Assembly (NCBI GenBank): GCA_049976245.1 | Contig: JBMFIQ010000002.1 | Span: forward strand, 1-64,000 | Direction of reading: 5' to 3' | DNA: 64,000 bases | From: Microbacter sp049976245 | GTDB taxonomy: Bacteria; Bacteroidota; Bacteroidia; Bacteroidales; Paludibacteraceae | Shown here: positions 44,476 to 53,327 of the stretch, in pieces | Numbering within the stretch: the stretch's first letter is position 1 | Layout: each line of letters starts with the position of its first letter | The notes under the pieces: generated by a model | Told to the model about the DNA's origin: nothing | The model's input: the letters and a program-made list of their open reading frames with translations, nothing else | Databases searched by the model: none | Program-made: the position numbers and the translations under genes

Positions 44476-47400
44476 CTATTTATATTGATTTTCAGGTTTT
44501 TGCTGAAGTTGTTCAATGGCTTTTAAATGTTGTTGAATCAGCGTTTGAATTTCGTCATTGGCATGATAATTGTCGCGAAGACTCAACAAATATTGTTTGG
44601 CCTGAAAATAGTCGCCTCTCTTGACTGAAATATCCGAAAGCAACAAAAAGCTTTTAGCCAGCCAGAATTTGAAAGGGGTCCCTTTGTTAATAAAGTCGAG
44701 AATTTCATTTTCGGCTTTATTCAAATCGTTGTTTTCAAAATAGTAATTGGCAAGGTGGTATTTTGCTTCTGCCCCATAAACGGTATGCAGATCCTGAGCC
44801 AATATTGACCAATCAGCAAACGCACTGTCGGGTTGATGAATGAGCTGATAGGCAGCCGCTCTGTCGAAACGCGCTTCCGTTTTCATGTCAGGCGTTGCCT
44901 GGTCATCGCTAAGGATGCCGGAAGCAGTCGCAATGGTGACCGTATCGTTGTTGGCAAGATAACTGCTTCTCAAAACGCCCAACAAAGCAGCCTTTTTGTA
45001 AATGCTGTTGGAAGTCAGGTGAAGAAGCGATTGGAAATAGTTCAACGAAGCATTGTACTGTTTTTGATCGTACGTGATAGATGCACATTGAGTTAATGCT
45101 TCTTCACGATAAGGATTTCCCTGAATGGCAGCTAATTTTTGATAATAGACCAACGCACTGTCAGGTTGATTTAACGAGCGATAGCTGTCAGCCAATTCAT
45201 AGGTGGCCTTGATGCAGTAATTTCCCTGAGGACAAAATTGTTTCAAATATTGGCTCAACTGCGAAACGGCTTGGCGGGTTTGGCCGCCAAGATAAAGTTT
45301 TTCGGCTGTCACAAACGTAAGAGAGTCCTGCGTATTGAAGGACAACTCGTTGTTTTTTCCGAGTGAACGACGGAAAGCAAGATAATCATTCACGTCAGCC
45401 AATTCCACGTAAACGTTTTCAATATTTTGCATGGCTTCGGTTGCTTCGGAGCTGCCGGGATAGCTGATAACCACATTTTTGTAAGCAGCAATAGCTTGTT
45501 GTTTGTTGTTATTGTTGTAATAGGCCATTCCGATCTCCAACGCCGCTTTAGGAGCCAACGATCCGGAAGGGAAATTTTTCAACAACTCGCGATAGGCCGA
45601 TATTGCCTTATCATATTGATTCATTGAAATGTATGAGCGACCAATTTCGTAATAGGCACGTTCGGTATATTCGGAATTGGGAAATTCCTTGATAAGTTTG
45701 TTCAGTTCATCAATTTTGATAGCATAATGCTTCTGAAGTCCGTCAATAAACGCTGTTTGATAAAGAGCATAAGCACTTGCGGGTATGTTTTTTACAATCA
45801 CCTGCGAATAGTAAAGGCGGGCATCAACAAAATTTCTCAATTGAAAATGGCAATCGGCAATTCTCAACAAGGCATCGTTGTATGTATCCGAAAGCGGATC
45901 GTGGGCACTGCCAGCATAGCGAAGAAAATAGAGTTGACTTCGTTTAAAATCGCCCAAATGAAAATAAGCATACCCCAAATCATAATTTGATGCGATGAAA
46001 TTGGCATCATGAGCACTTTGAGGATTATTCTGGTAGCTTGTCCAATCCTGAATGGCCGACTGATAATCTTTTAATCGATAGAAACTCTCTCCTCTCCAAA
46101 AATAGATTTGCGCCATGGGTGTCGTGTAAGTTTCGGCAGCAATGGCCAGATTGAAATCATCGATGGCTGCACGATATTGATGCAGATTAAACTGTTCAAC
46201 ACCAAGATGAAACAAAATATTTTCTTTGGCAGCGGCAATTTCGGGGGAGTTGGTTTGCAGTTTTTGAACGGCCTGCAAAGCAGCGGGATAGTCTCGCGAA
46301 GCCAATAGCACTGTGGCTAAATCCTTTTTAATGGTTTCAGCGTAAACCGAATGAGGGAATTGACTCAGGAACTGATCAAACACTTTGATGGATTCACCAA
46401 ATGGCGATGCATTGGTATAGATGGTCATGGCGTAATTGTACATAGCCTCTTCCTGAACTTTTTTGTCAAAATTCATTTTGCTGGCGCTTTCATAAGCCAA
46501 TTTGGCTTTTAACGGTTCTTTCAGTCGGATGTAACTGTTGCCCAACCAGAAAAAGGCATTTTGACCTAAACTGTCCGAAACGGCAGCCACTTTTGTCAAC
46601 GGCATCACCGCATTGGAAAAACTATTAGTCAAGTAAGAAGACAATCCCCACATGTACAAAGAACTGCGAGGTAACTGATCGGCAGGTCCCGATTTTTGAA
46701 AATCGGCAATAGCTTGAGCATAATTTTTTTCACGGTAATTGCATTCGGCCAACAAACGATACACTTCGATATTTTTTGGATTTTTGGGCTGTGAAACGAG
46801 GATCTCTTTGCCGTAAGATTTGACTTTATCATAATCGTGCAAATGAGCATAAATTTGAATCACATAGTAAGGAGCCAATGAGGCCATTTCAGAAGTGTGA
46901 TCAATTTTCAGAAAATAAGGAAGCGCTTCTTCGTAATGATTCAAAGCATATTGGCAATAACCATAATAATAAGTGGCCACGGCGTCATATTTTTCGGTGC
47001 CGAGCAAAAGCTTGAAAGCTGACAAAGCTTCATCGAAGTGACTTTCGGCCATTAAAGAATAGCCTTTAGCAAAAAGCGCCATGTTTTTGTCGGAAGCATT
47101 CAATTGATCAAAGTGAAGATTGTCCAAATAATGCTTGGCATCGCGATAATTTTTGGCTTCGAAACAAAGTATTCCGGCCATGTAGTTCAATTGCGATGAT
47201 TGCGGAGAATGAGGATAATCAGCCAATTGATTTTCAATGAAGGTTAAAGCCTGCGGATCTCTCAATTGATAAGCACAAGCAGCCAAATAATAGGCTGCTT
47301 CTTCCTTTTTTACCTTGTCGAGCGGATTGGCGTGTTGCAAACAAGTCTCGAAATCCTGCCTTGCAGCGCTGTATTGTTGTTGCAGATAAAGCACAACCCC

Positions 47401-47505
47401 ACGTTGAAAATCGTATGACGGTTCAGCGGATGCATGCAGAGTCTGGGCATTGAGACCAAAATAGAACAAACCAAAAACAGCAATAAGCAAAATCAATTTC
47501 TTCAT
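44476..47505 (-). CDS. Long periplasmic TPR protein
   Basis: About 1,009 residues with a signal peptide (LILLIAVFGLFYFGLNAQ) and more than twenty TPR-type repeats along its whole length, including YYLAACAYQLRDPQALTFI, AYYEIGRSYISMNQYDKAIS and RYHLANYYFENNDL-like units. Repeats of the YbgF/BamD sort bind partner proteins in the periplasm. The frame is open to a Met at 47538, but a perfect -7 element (47526-47533) overlaps that extension, so the start must be the later Met at 47505. A barrel protein gene follows 123 bp downstream on the same strand. Confidence 0.75.
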   Translation of the reverse strand: MKKLILLIAVFGLFYFGLNAQTLHASAEPSYDFQRGVVLYLQQQYSAARQDFETCLQHANPLDKVKKEEAAYYLAACAYQLRDPQALTFIENQLADYPHSPQSSQLNYMAGILCFEAKNYRDAKHYLDNLHFDQLNASDKNMALFAKGYSLMAESHFDEALSAFKLLLGTEKYDAVATYYYGYCQYALNHYEEALPYFLKIDHTSEMASLAPYYVIQIYAHLHDYDKVKSYGKEILVSQPKNPKNIEVYRLLAECNYREKNYAQAIADFQKSGPADQLPRSSLYMWGLSSYLTNSFSNAVMPLTKVAAVSDSLGQNAFFWLGNSYIRLKEPLKAKLAYESASKMNFDKKVQEEAMYNYAMTIYTNASPFGESIKVFDQFLSQFPHSVYAETIKKDLATVLLASRDYPAALQAVQKLQTNSPEIAAAKENILFHLGVEQFNLHQYRAAIDDFNLAIAAETYTTPMAQIYFWRGESFYRLKDYQSAIQDWTSYQNNPQSAHDANFIASNYDLGYAYFHLGDFKRSQLYFLRYAGSAHDPLSDTYNDALLRIADCHFQLRNFVDARLYYSQVIVKNIPASAYALYQTAFIDGLQKHYAIKIDELNKLIKEFPNSEYTERAYYEIGRSYISMNQYDKAISAYRELLKNFPSGSLAPKAALEIGMAYYNNNNKQQAIAAYKNVVISYPGSSEATEAMQNIENVYVELADVNDYLAFRRSLGKNNELSFNTQDSLTFVTAEKLYLGGQTRQAVSQLSQYLKQFCPQGNYCIKATYELADSYRSLNQPDSALVYYQKLAAIQGNPYREEALTQCASITYDQKQYNASLNYFQSLLHLTSNSIYKKAALLGVLRSSYLANNDTVTIATASGILSDDQATPDMKTEARFDRAAAYQLIHQPDSAFADWSILAQDLHTVYGAEAKYHLANYYFENNDLNKAENEILDFINKGTPFKFWLAKSFLLLSDISVKRGDYFQAKQYLLSLRDNYHANDEIQTLIQQHLKAIEQLQQKPENQYK

Positions 47506-47525
47506 GGGAGGATATTTTGTTAAAG

Positions 47526-47533
47526 CAAAAATA
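47526..47533 (-). promoter_or_regulatory. -7 element that fixes the TPR protein start
   Basis: TATTTTTG on the minus strand, perfect TAnnTTTG match, 21 nt upstream of the Met at 47505. It excludes the earlier Met at 47538 as the start if used. Confidence 0.45.
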
Positions 47534-47701
47534 GACAATTAATCGTGAGTTTCAAGAAACAGATCTTGTTAAACTATGTCAACTCAGCGCACGAAACAGC
47601 CGCGAAAAGAAAAAAGGATCGAATGTAGCGCTTGTCAATCCATTTGCTGATCAATGAAATCCAACCTTCACCACAGCATGAAGTTGCTTCAACAAGCACC
47701 T

Positions 47702-49060
47702 TCACCGTTGAACCGACGGAAAAACGGGAATAGAAGCATGACCTAACGAATCAACAGATTGCACGGCAAAGAAATAATTATCTTTGGAATAAGGAACGGT
47801 GATGTCGGTATTTTTTGTAAAAATAGCCTTTTGCCATTGTGGAGATGACGTTTCACGCAAAAGAAGCTGATAACCGTAAGGAGCTTTGGAAGGTTTTTCC
47901 CACGACAAAGTAGAAGAGTTGGTCAGATCTTTGACTTCAATGACTACATTGGAAGGAGCATAAGGAGCCCAAGCCAAATTGCATAAAGTAGCCAAATTAG
48001 CACATGTGATTTTTCGGGCATATTCATAATCCAAAAACTTAGGAAGATCACCATATTCCACTCCATTTTCAAAGCGCACGTTCTGATGTTGATGATCAAA
48101 ATTTTCGTCCATTTCACAAAGCCTCACGGCGGTAAATCCGTTGTGCATAAAAGGAATTTGGTCACCACCTCTCAAAAACCGATCAACCCGATAGACTAAA
48201 TTGACATGCAAATTTGGAACATATTGATGGGTAGTCGTTTGAATGTATCGTGCCAATTCACGGGATGGACTGTCATTTTCAGCGCCGGTAGTTTTACGCA
48301 TTTTAGCTTGTTCCGGCGATTCAACATACGGGATGGTTTCGCTGAACACCCTCACCCGACTGTTATCCCGAAGAGCCGTTCCACTTGACAGGCTATTGGC
48401 AATCATGTCGTCATTCAACATGGCAATCACATTCCAATTTGCCTTTTTTGCGCTATCGGCCAAATAAGTTGAACCATACAAACCCTCTTCTTCGCCTGAG
48501 ACAACGGCAAAAATAATTTTACACGGGAAAACATGTCGACTCATGATGCGGGCTAATTCGAGCACAGCCGCTACGCCCGAACCATCGTCGTCAGCACCCG
48601 GCGCATCACTTTTGGCATCCAAGATGTCTGTGGCTCTCGAATCCAAATGACCGCTGACAATCAACACGCGATCGTCGTGAGAATCACTGCCGTTCAACAC
48701 AGCCATCACATTGGCCATTTTGACATCTTTTAATATACGTTTATTGTCGGCTTTCACCGTAAACCAATCCATTTCGGATTTTAAACGACCGTTTGACTCT
48801 TTGGCATATTCATCAAACTGTGATTTTACCCATCGTTGCGCTGCTCCAATGCCTCTGACGTCGCTGCACGTATCACTCAATGCATGACGCGTTCCAAACG
48901 AAACCAACTTGTTGACAGTGGCTTCCAACCGCGCTGCCTGAACTTCGGACAACATATTAACAATGGTCGGGTCTGCCTGTTCATTTTGTGCGTAAAGCGG
49001 CGTTGACATCATCAACCCGAAATAAAAAAAACCAATGGCAATCAATTTGAATCGTTTCAT
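47702..49060 (-). CDS. M28 family zinc aminopeptidase, secreted
   Basis: A 452-residue exported metallopeptidase with a signal peptide (FKLIAIGFFYFGLMMSTPLYA). The zinc ligands of family M28 are visible in order: VSGHLDSRATD (His), APGADDDGSGVAAVLELA (Asp), AVVSGEEEGLYGSTYLA (catalytic and ligand Glu), MLNDDMIANS (Asp). A fibronectin-III-like segment forms the last 90 residues. Such enzymes release N-terminal amino acids from peptides in the periplasm or outside. It has no close partner gene. Confidence 0.88.
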   Translation of the reverse strand: MKRFKLIAIGFFYFGLMMSTPLYAQNEQADPTIVNMLSEVQAARLEATVNKLVSFGTRHALSDTCSDVRGIGAAQRWVKSQFDEYAKESNGRLKSEMDWFTVKADNKRILKDVKMANVMAVLNGSDSHDDRVLIVSGHLDSRATDILDAKSDAPGADDDGSGVAAVLELARIMSRHVFPCKIIFAVVSGEEEGLYGSTYLADSAKKANWNVIAMLNDDMIANSLSSGTALRDNSRVRVFSETIPYVESPEQAKMRKTTGAENDSPSRELARYIQTTTHQYVPNLHVNLVYRVDRFLRGGDQIPFMHNGFTAVRLCEMDENFDHQHQNVRFENGVEYGDLPKFLDYEYARKITCANLATLCNLAWAPYAPSNVVIEVKDLTNSSTLSWEKPSKAPYGYQLLLRETSSPQWQKAIFTKNTDITVPYSKDNYFFAVQSVDSLGHASIPVFPSVQR

Positions 49061-49209
49061 GGCCTAAATTTTTTTAAAAAAGTTTTAAATCAGATCATTT
49101 CCTTCAATATCCATCATTTTTCATCCATCAGTCATGTTGTAATGCTTTCATTTCAACACCCATGGAAGAGCAACGGACAAAGATACAAAAGTTTGGTTAT
49201 TTTATTGGC

Positions 49210-49250
49210 AAAAAAAACCTTCCTCCGCTTTTCACAAAGCTGAAGGAAGG
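49210..49250 (-). terminator. Rho-independent terminator of the lipoprotein amylase gene
   Basis: CCTTCCT (49218-49224) pairs with AGGAAGG (49244-49250), extended by GCTT/AAGC, and on the minus strand is followed by eight T residues, about 45 nt past the stop codon. Confidence 0.8.
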
Positions 49251-49294
49251 CACGCATTCATTAAAACTACACTCAGCGGTTTTGCCGCTAAAAC

Positions 49295-50641
49295 TTACCT
49301 AACCCTGCTCACCAGAAGCTGATATTGCCAGGGCGTAAGGGTTTCTCCTTCAAAAGAAGAAATATTAACAGGTTGTTTGGTAAACCAATCGATCCATTTT
49401 CCGGAAGGAATGGTACCATTGAAATGTACTTTTTGAGGTTTGTTGCTCAAGTTAAGAACCACCATAACACTATCGTCGGGCAATACACGCGAGAAGCTGT
49501 ACACCCAGGGACTTTCGGTGACATAACGAATCATTTTACCGCCACCCGATCCGGCATTCAGCGCTTTCTGAGAATGTTTTAATTCATTAAGCAATTGATA
49601 GAAAGCAAACTCTGTCGGATTATTCCATGAAGAAACCGTGTCTTTATCAAAAAAGAGCAATCGTTTTTTCATGCCAACTTCTTGCCCTGTGTAAATGAGG
49701 GGCATCCCAGGCCAAACATAAGTGAGCACGGCAAAAGTATTGGCTCCGCCATCCATTCGCTCATATTCCGATCCCGTCCATGAATTTTCGTCATGATTGG
49801 TGATAAAATTCATTTTAATCGCATTGGAAGTATAAGCCGAATCAGTGTACTGCATGACCTTGTCCAAAGATGAGACTTGTTCTTCGCCTTTTGCAATTTG
49901 ATTCATGGCATGGAGCAATTTCCAGTTATAATCCATGTTAAACACTTTGACGGTGTAGGCAGGATTGTCTCCTTCAGCCAACATGAAAACAGGCTTAATT
50001 TTGTCAAGAGCGGCTTTAGCTTCTGTCCAAAAATCGAGCGGAACATCCGTAGCCACATCACAACGAAATCCGTCAATATCAAAATCTTTTACCCAATAGG
50101 TCATGGCATCTATCATGGCTGCGCGCATGTTTTTGTTGGAGTAATCCAATTTGGCCACATCACTCCATCCATTGGGAGCCAATGGTTTACCTAAACTGTC
50201 TTTAACATACCAATCAGGATGTTCGGTAATCCAAACATTGTCGCGTCCGGTATGGTTGGCGACCCAATCGAGAATCACTTTGAAGCCCATCTTGTGCGCC
50301 TGTTTGACAAGGTTTTTAAAATCGTCAGCATTACCAAATTCGGGATTCACGGCTTTGTAATTTTGAACGGCATAGTAGCTTCCCAACGTCCCTTTCCGAT
50401 CTTTTTTTGAAATTGGATTGATGGGCATAATCCATAAAATGTTTACTCCAAGTTGTTTTAATTGAGGTAAATGTTGAGCAAAAGCGTTAAACGTACCCGG
50501 AACGGTGTATTGACGCACGTTGACTTCATAAATGACGGCATTTTCATCCCACTGAGAAGGATCCTGAGCCGCGGGTTTTGCGGCACAAGCTGCCAACAAG
50601 GCCATTATCGGCAGAAAAATTAAAAATTTGAGACCTTTCAT
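49295..50641 (-). CDS. GH13 alpha-amylase, lipoprotein
   Basis: About 448 residues beginning with a lipoprotein signal (FLIFLPIMALLAAC), so the enzyme should sit on a membrane surface. The (beta/alpha)8 barrel shows the GH13 landmarks: IYEVNVRQYT, VILDWVANHTG (region I), FDIDGFRCDVATDV (nucleophile Asp), FMLAEGDNP (acid/base Glu) and FITNHDENSW (third Asp). The usual beta-sandwich C domain closes the protein. It should cut alpha-1,4-glucosidic bonds in starch or maltodextrin. The frame is open to 50677, but the bases before 50641 resemble leader. First or last member of the minus-strand glucan locus. Confidence 0.9.
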   Translation of the reverse strand: MKGLKFLIFLPIMALLAACAAKPAAQDPSQWDENAVIYEVNVRQYTVPGTFNAFAQHLPQLKQLGVNILWIMPINPISKKDRKGTLGSYYAVQNYKAVNPEFGNADDFKNLVKQAHKMGFKVILDWVANHTGRDNVWITEHPDWYVKDSLGKPLAPNGWSDVAKLDYSNKNMRAAMIDAMTYWVKDFDIDGFRCDVATDVPLDFWTEAKAALDKIKPVFMLAEGDNPAYTVKVFNMDYNWKLLHAMNQIAKGEEQVSSLDKVMQYTDSAYTSNAIKMNFITNHDENSWTGSEYERMDGGANTFAVLTYVWPGMPLIYTGQEVGMKKRLLFFDKDTVSSWNNPTEFAFYQLLNELKHSQKALNAGSGGGKMIRYVTESPWVYSFSRVLPDDSVMVVLNLSNKPQKVHFNGTIPSGKWIDWFTKQPVNISSFEGETLTPWQYQLLVSRVR

Positions 50642-50712
50642 AGAAAATTGATTTAAATGTAAAACATTGAAAAACAAATTATTTAAGCATTAATTCATGC
50701 CGAATGATTCTT

Positions 50713-51822
50713 TTATGAATGGTTGAAAACATTCAAAACAGGCAAAGCATGATTGCTAAAATCATAAAAAGCCTGGTTTTCCCAGTTCGAACCATTCGTT
50801 GCCGTCGGACCTTTGAAGGCAATGTCAGCAGCGCCCCAATAACAAAAACCTGCTCCGGCAGCAAAAGAAGTTGAAATATCTTTTATTTTTACCATGAAAT
50901 CAAGTTGTCCCTGCGGTGAAGCAGGATAACCCGGCACCAATTGACTTGCTTCTCCAACCACATTGGGGGTTTCATCGTTCCATGACAATGTAAACGGATA
51001 AGCCGTTTCTGCAATCACCACGCGTTTTTGATACTTTAAGCCGAGCGTTGCCAAGGTGCTTTGCAAAAGATTCAAATCCGTGCCGTGCCACACGGGATAG
51101 TACGAAATACCAATCATGTCATAATCCAACCCCGTCAATTGCCCAAAAAACCAATCGGCACCTGCCAAACCGGCGTAATGAATGATAATCTTTGTGTTTG
51201 CGTTCACATCTCTGACTGCTTTTATACCTGAACTTAGCAATGCCTTGAAATTGCTCAAACTGTCAATCGAACCTTCGGGCCACAAAAAACCTCCGTTGAT
51301 TTCGTTACCAATTTGCACATCATCCGGCTGTAAAAGTTCCATCATTCGTTTTGTATAAGCATAGACACTGTCCTTCAATGCGGCGAAAGAACAATGTTGC
51401 CAAGCTGCAGGAGGCGTTTGATGCCCCGGGTCAGCCCATGTATCGGAATAATGAATATCCAGCCACACTTTCATGCCCTTTGCTTTGATCTGGGAAAGAA
51501 AACGAGACACTTCATTAAAACCGGAATGTCCATCGGCTGGAGCGTACCACAATCGCACCCGAACAGTGTTACAACCGGCATTTTTTAAGGTTGAAAGCAT
51601 ATCTTCAGGTTGACCGGCTAAATTATACAACACAATGCCTGCTTCTTCCACTTGTGGCAAAAATGAAATATCAACACCTTGAATCATCGTTGTTGCCACT
51701 GCTAAAGGTGCTGTCGGAATGTTTGCTTTTGAACAACCGATGATCGTTAAGCATAAGGCGCCGATCGTAATCACCACAAGGAAAAGACTCCAATGTGCCA
51801 ATTTGTAATTTTTTAGAAACAT
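50713..51822 (-). CDS. GH53 endo-beta-1,4-galactanase, lipoprotein
   Basis: A 369-residue enzyme of family GH53, which cleaves beta-1,4-galactan side chains of pectic arabinogalactan. A hydrophobic signal with a lipobox-like Cys (LCLTIIGC) leads. The barrel shows GVDISFLPQVEEAG, NTVRVRLWYAPADG, VWLDIHYSDTWADPG, the acid/base Glu in VQIGNEINGGFLWPEG and the nucleophile Glu in VVIAETAYPF. It stands inside an alpha-glucan locus although its substrate is a beta-galactan. It begins 71 bp before the amylase gene on the same strand, so the two are probably in one operon. Confidence 0.92.
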   Translation of the reverse strand: MFLKNYKLAHWSLFLVVITIGALCLTIIGCSKANIPTAPLAVATTMIQGVDISFLPQVEEAGIVLYNLAGQPEDMLSTLKNAGCNTVRVRLWYAPADGHSGFNEVSRFLSQIKAKGMKVWLDIHYSDTWADPGHQTPPAAWQHCSFAALKDSVYAYTKRMMELLQPDDVQIGNEINGGFLWPEGSIDSLSNFKALLSSGIKAVRDVNANTKIIIHYAGLAGADWFFGQLTGLDYDMIGISYYPVWHGTDLNLLQSTLATLGLKYQKRVVIAETAYPFTLSWNDETPNVVGEASQLVPGYPASPQGQLDFMVKIKDISTSFAAGAGFCYWGAADIAFKGPTATNGSNWENQAFYDFSNHALPVLNVFNHS

Positions 51823-51922
51823 GAGTTCATAATGATCGATTCAATCACATCATCGCTTGCTTATTTTACTGCTCCAACCACTTTCAAAATTTATATCACA
51901 TGATTTACTCATCAGACAGATC

Positions 51923-53245
51923 TTAGTTATTATCTTTTACAAAAATAACGGAAACAGCTCCCAGCAAAAGGCAGACACCTGCCATGAGCAACGCATAGAT
52001 GGCATCATCGTGGAAAAAATGTTTCACAATGGGGCCATTGGAAATGCTGCTGACAATTTGCGGGATGGTGATAAACAAATTAAAAATTCCCATGTAAACC
52101 CCCATCTTGGCAGGCGGAACCGAACCTGCAAGAATGGCGTAAGGCATGGCCAAAATACTTGCCCAAGCTATCCCGACACCAACCATGGATAAAATAAGCC
52201 AATAAGGCGAAGTGATAAAATAGATCGAAATGAGACCAACCCCGCCAAACAATAAAGAGATGGCATGCGTCACCTTACGATTGGTCAAAGCAGCAATGGA
52301 CGGCAATGCCAAAGCAAACAACATGGCTACCAAATTGTAAACCCCAAACAAAATGCCGACCCAGTCACCGGCTTTCTGATAAGCTTCAGAATTGGCATCG
52401 GCAGCCCCATAAACATGCAAAGCAACGGCCGGCGTTGTGTAAACCCACATGGCAAAAAGAGCAAACCACGAGAAAAACTGAACCACGCCCAACTGTTTCA
52501 TGGTGAGAGGCATTTTGACAATATCCTTAAAAATATCGACAAATTTAGCTTTATGTTCCGGTTCCGTTTGTTCATCGGAATGGAACGAACGTTGAATTTC
52601 GGGAGGATATTCCTTTGTCGAAACAATCGTCCAAACAATAGCCCCAACCATGACCACAGCGCCTGCATAAAACGACCAAATGACATTGATGGGAATCTTG
52701 CCGTCGGGCGTATTTTTGCCAATACCAAACCATTCGGATAAAACATAAGGCAACCAGGATCCTACCACAGCGCCAATGCCTATCAGGAAAGTTTGAACCG
52801 AAAAACCCGTAGTTCGTTGTGAATCGGGCAAAATATCGGCCACTAAAGCGCGAAAAGGCTCCATTGCCACATTGAACGAAGCATTCATGATGGTCAACAT
52901 GCCGGCTCCAATCATCAACGGCGACATAATAGAAGCCAAAGCGCCCGAATTGGGCATAAAAATCAAAGCGATGGCTGCCAGAACACCTCCCGCCAGAAAG
53001 TATGGTTTTCTACGTCCCATCCTGCACCACGTTCGGTCGGAATAATGACCAATGATGGGCTGAATAATCATTCCCGTCAATGGAGCCACCACCCAAAACC
53101 AGGAAAGCGATTGTATGTCGGCACCAAAAGTTTGTAAGATGCGGCTTGCATTGGCATTTTGCAACGCAAAACCAAATTGGATTCCCAAGAATCCGAAGTT
53201 CATGTTCAAGATTTGAACGGTAGAGAGTCTGGGTTTTGTGTTCAT
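51923..53245 (-). CDS. Sugar MFS transporter (SLC45/GPH-like, maltose carrier type)
   Basis: A 440-residue inner-membrane carrier with about twelve membrane segments. IGHYSDRTWCRMGRRKPYF is the signature of the sucrose/maltose SLC45-GPH group, and the N-terminal MNFGFLGIQFGFALQNAN is also typical. Its position next to amylases and an amylomaltase supports maltose or maltodextrin as substrate, probably with a proton. A perfect -7 element TATATTTG is at 53271-53278, suggesting it starts its own transcript, with GH53 following 100 bp downstream. Confidence 0.85.
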   Translation of the reverse strand: MNTKPRLSTVQILNMNFGFLGIQFGFALQNANASRILQTFGADIQSLSWFWVVAPLTGMIIQPIIGHYSDRTWCRMGRRKPYFLAGGVLAAIALIFMPNSGALASIMSPLMIGAGMLTIMNASFNVAMEPFRALVADILPDSQRTTGFSVQTFLIGIGAVVGSWLPYVLSEWFGIGKNTPDGKIPINVIWSFYAGAVVMVGAIVWTIVSTKEYPPEIQRSFHSDEQTEPEHKAKFVDIFKDIVKMPLTMKQLGVVQFFSWFALFAMWVYTTPAVALHVYGAADANSEAYQKAGDWVGILFGVYNLVAMLFALALPSIAALTNRKVTHAISLLFGGVGLISIYFITSPYWLILSMVGVGIAWASILAMPYAILAGSVPPAKMGVYMGIFNLFITIPQIVSSISNGPIVKHFFHDDAIYALLMAGVCLLLGAVSVIFVKDNN

Positions 53246-53270
53246 GGTAACTGTTTCATTTTATGGCTTA

Positions 53271-53278
53271 CAAATATA
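53271..53278 (-). promoter_or_regulatory. -7 element of the sugar transporter gene
   Basis: TATATTTG on the minus strand, perfect match 26 nt before the start codon. Confidence 0.45.
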
Positions 53279-53327
53279 ATGTTTTTGTGTTCATTTAGCT
53301 TTTTGTTTTTGAGAAATACAGCATGCT

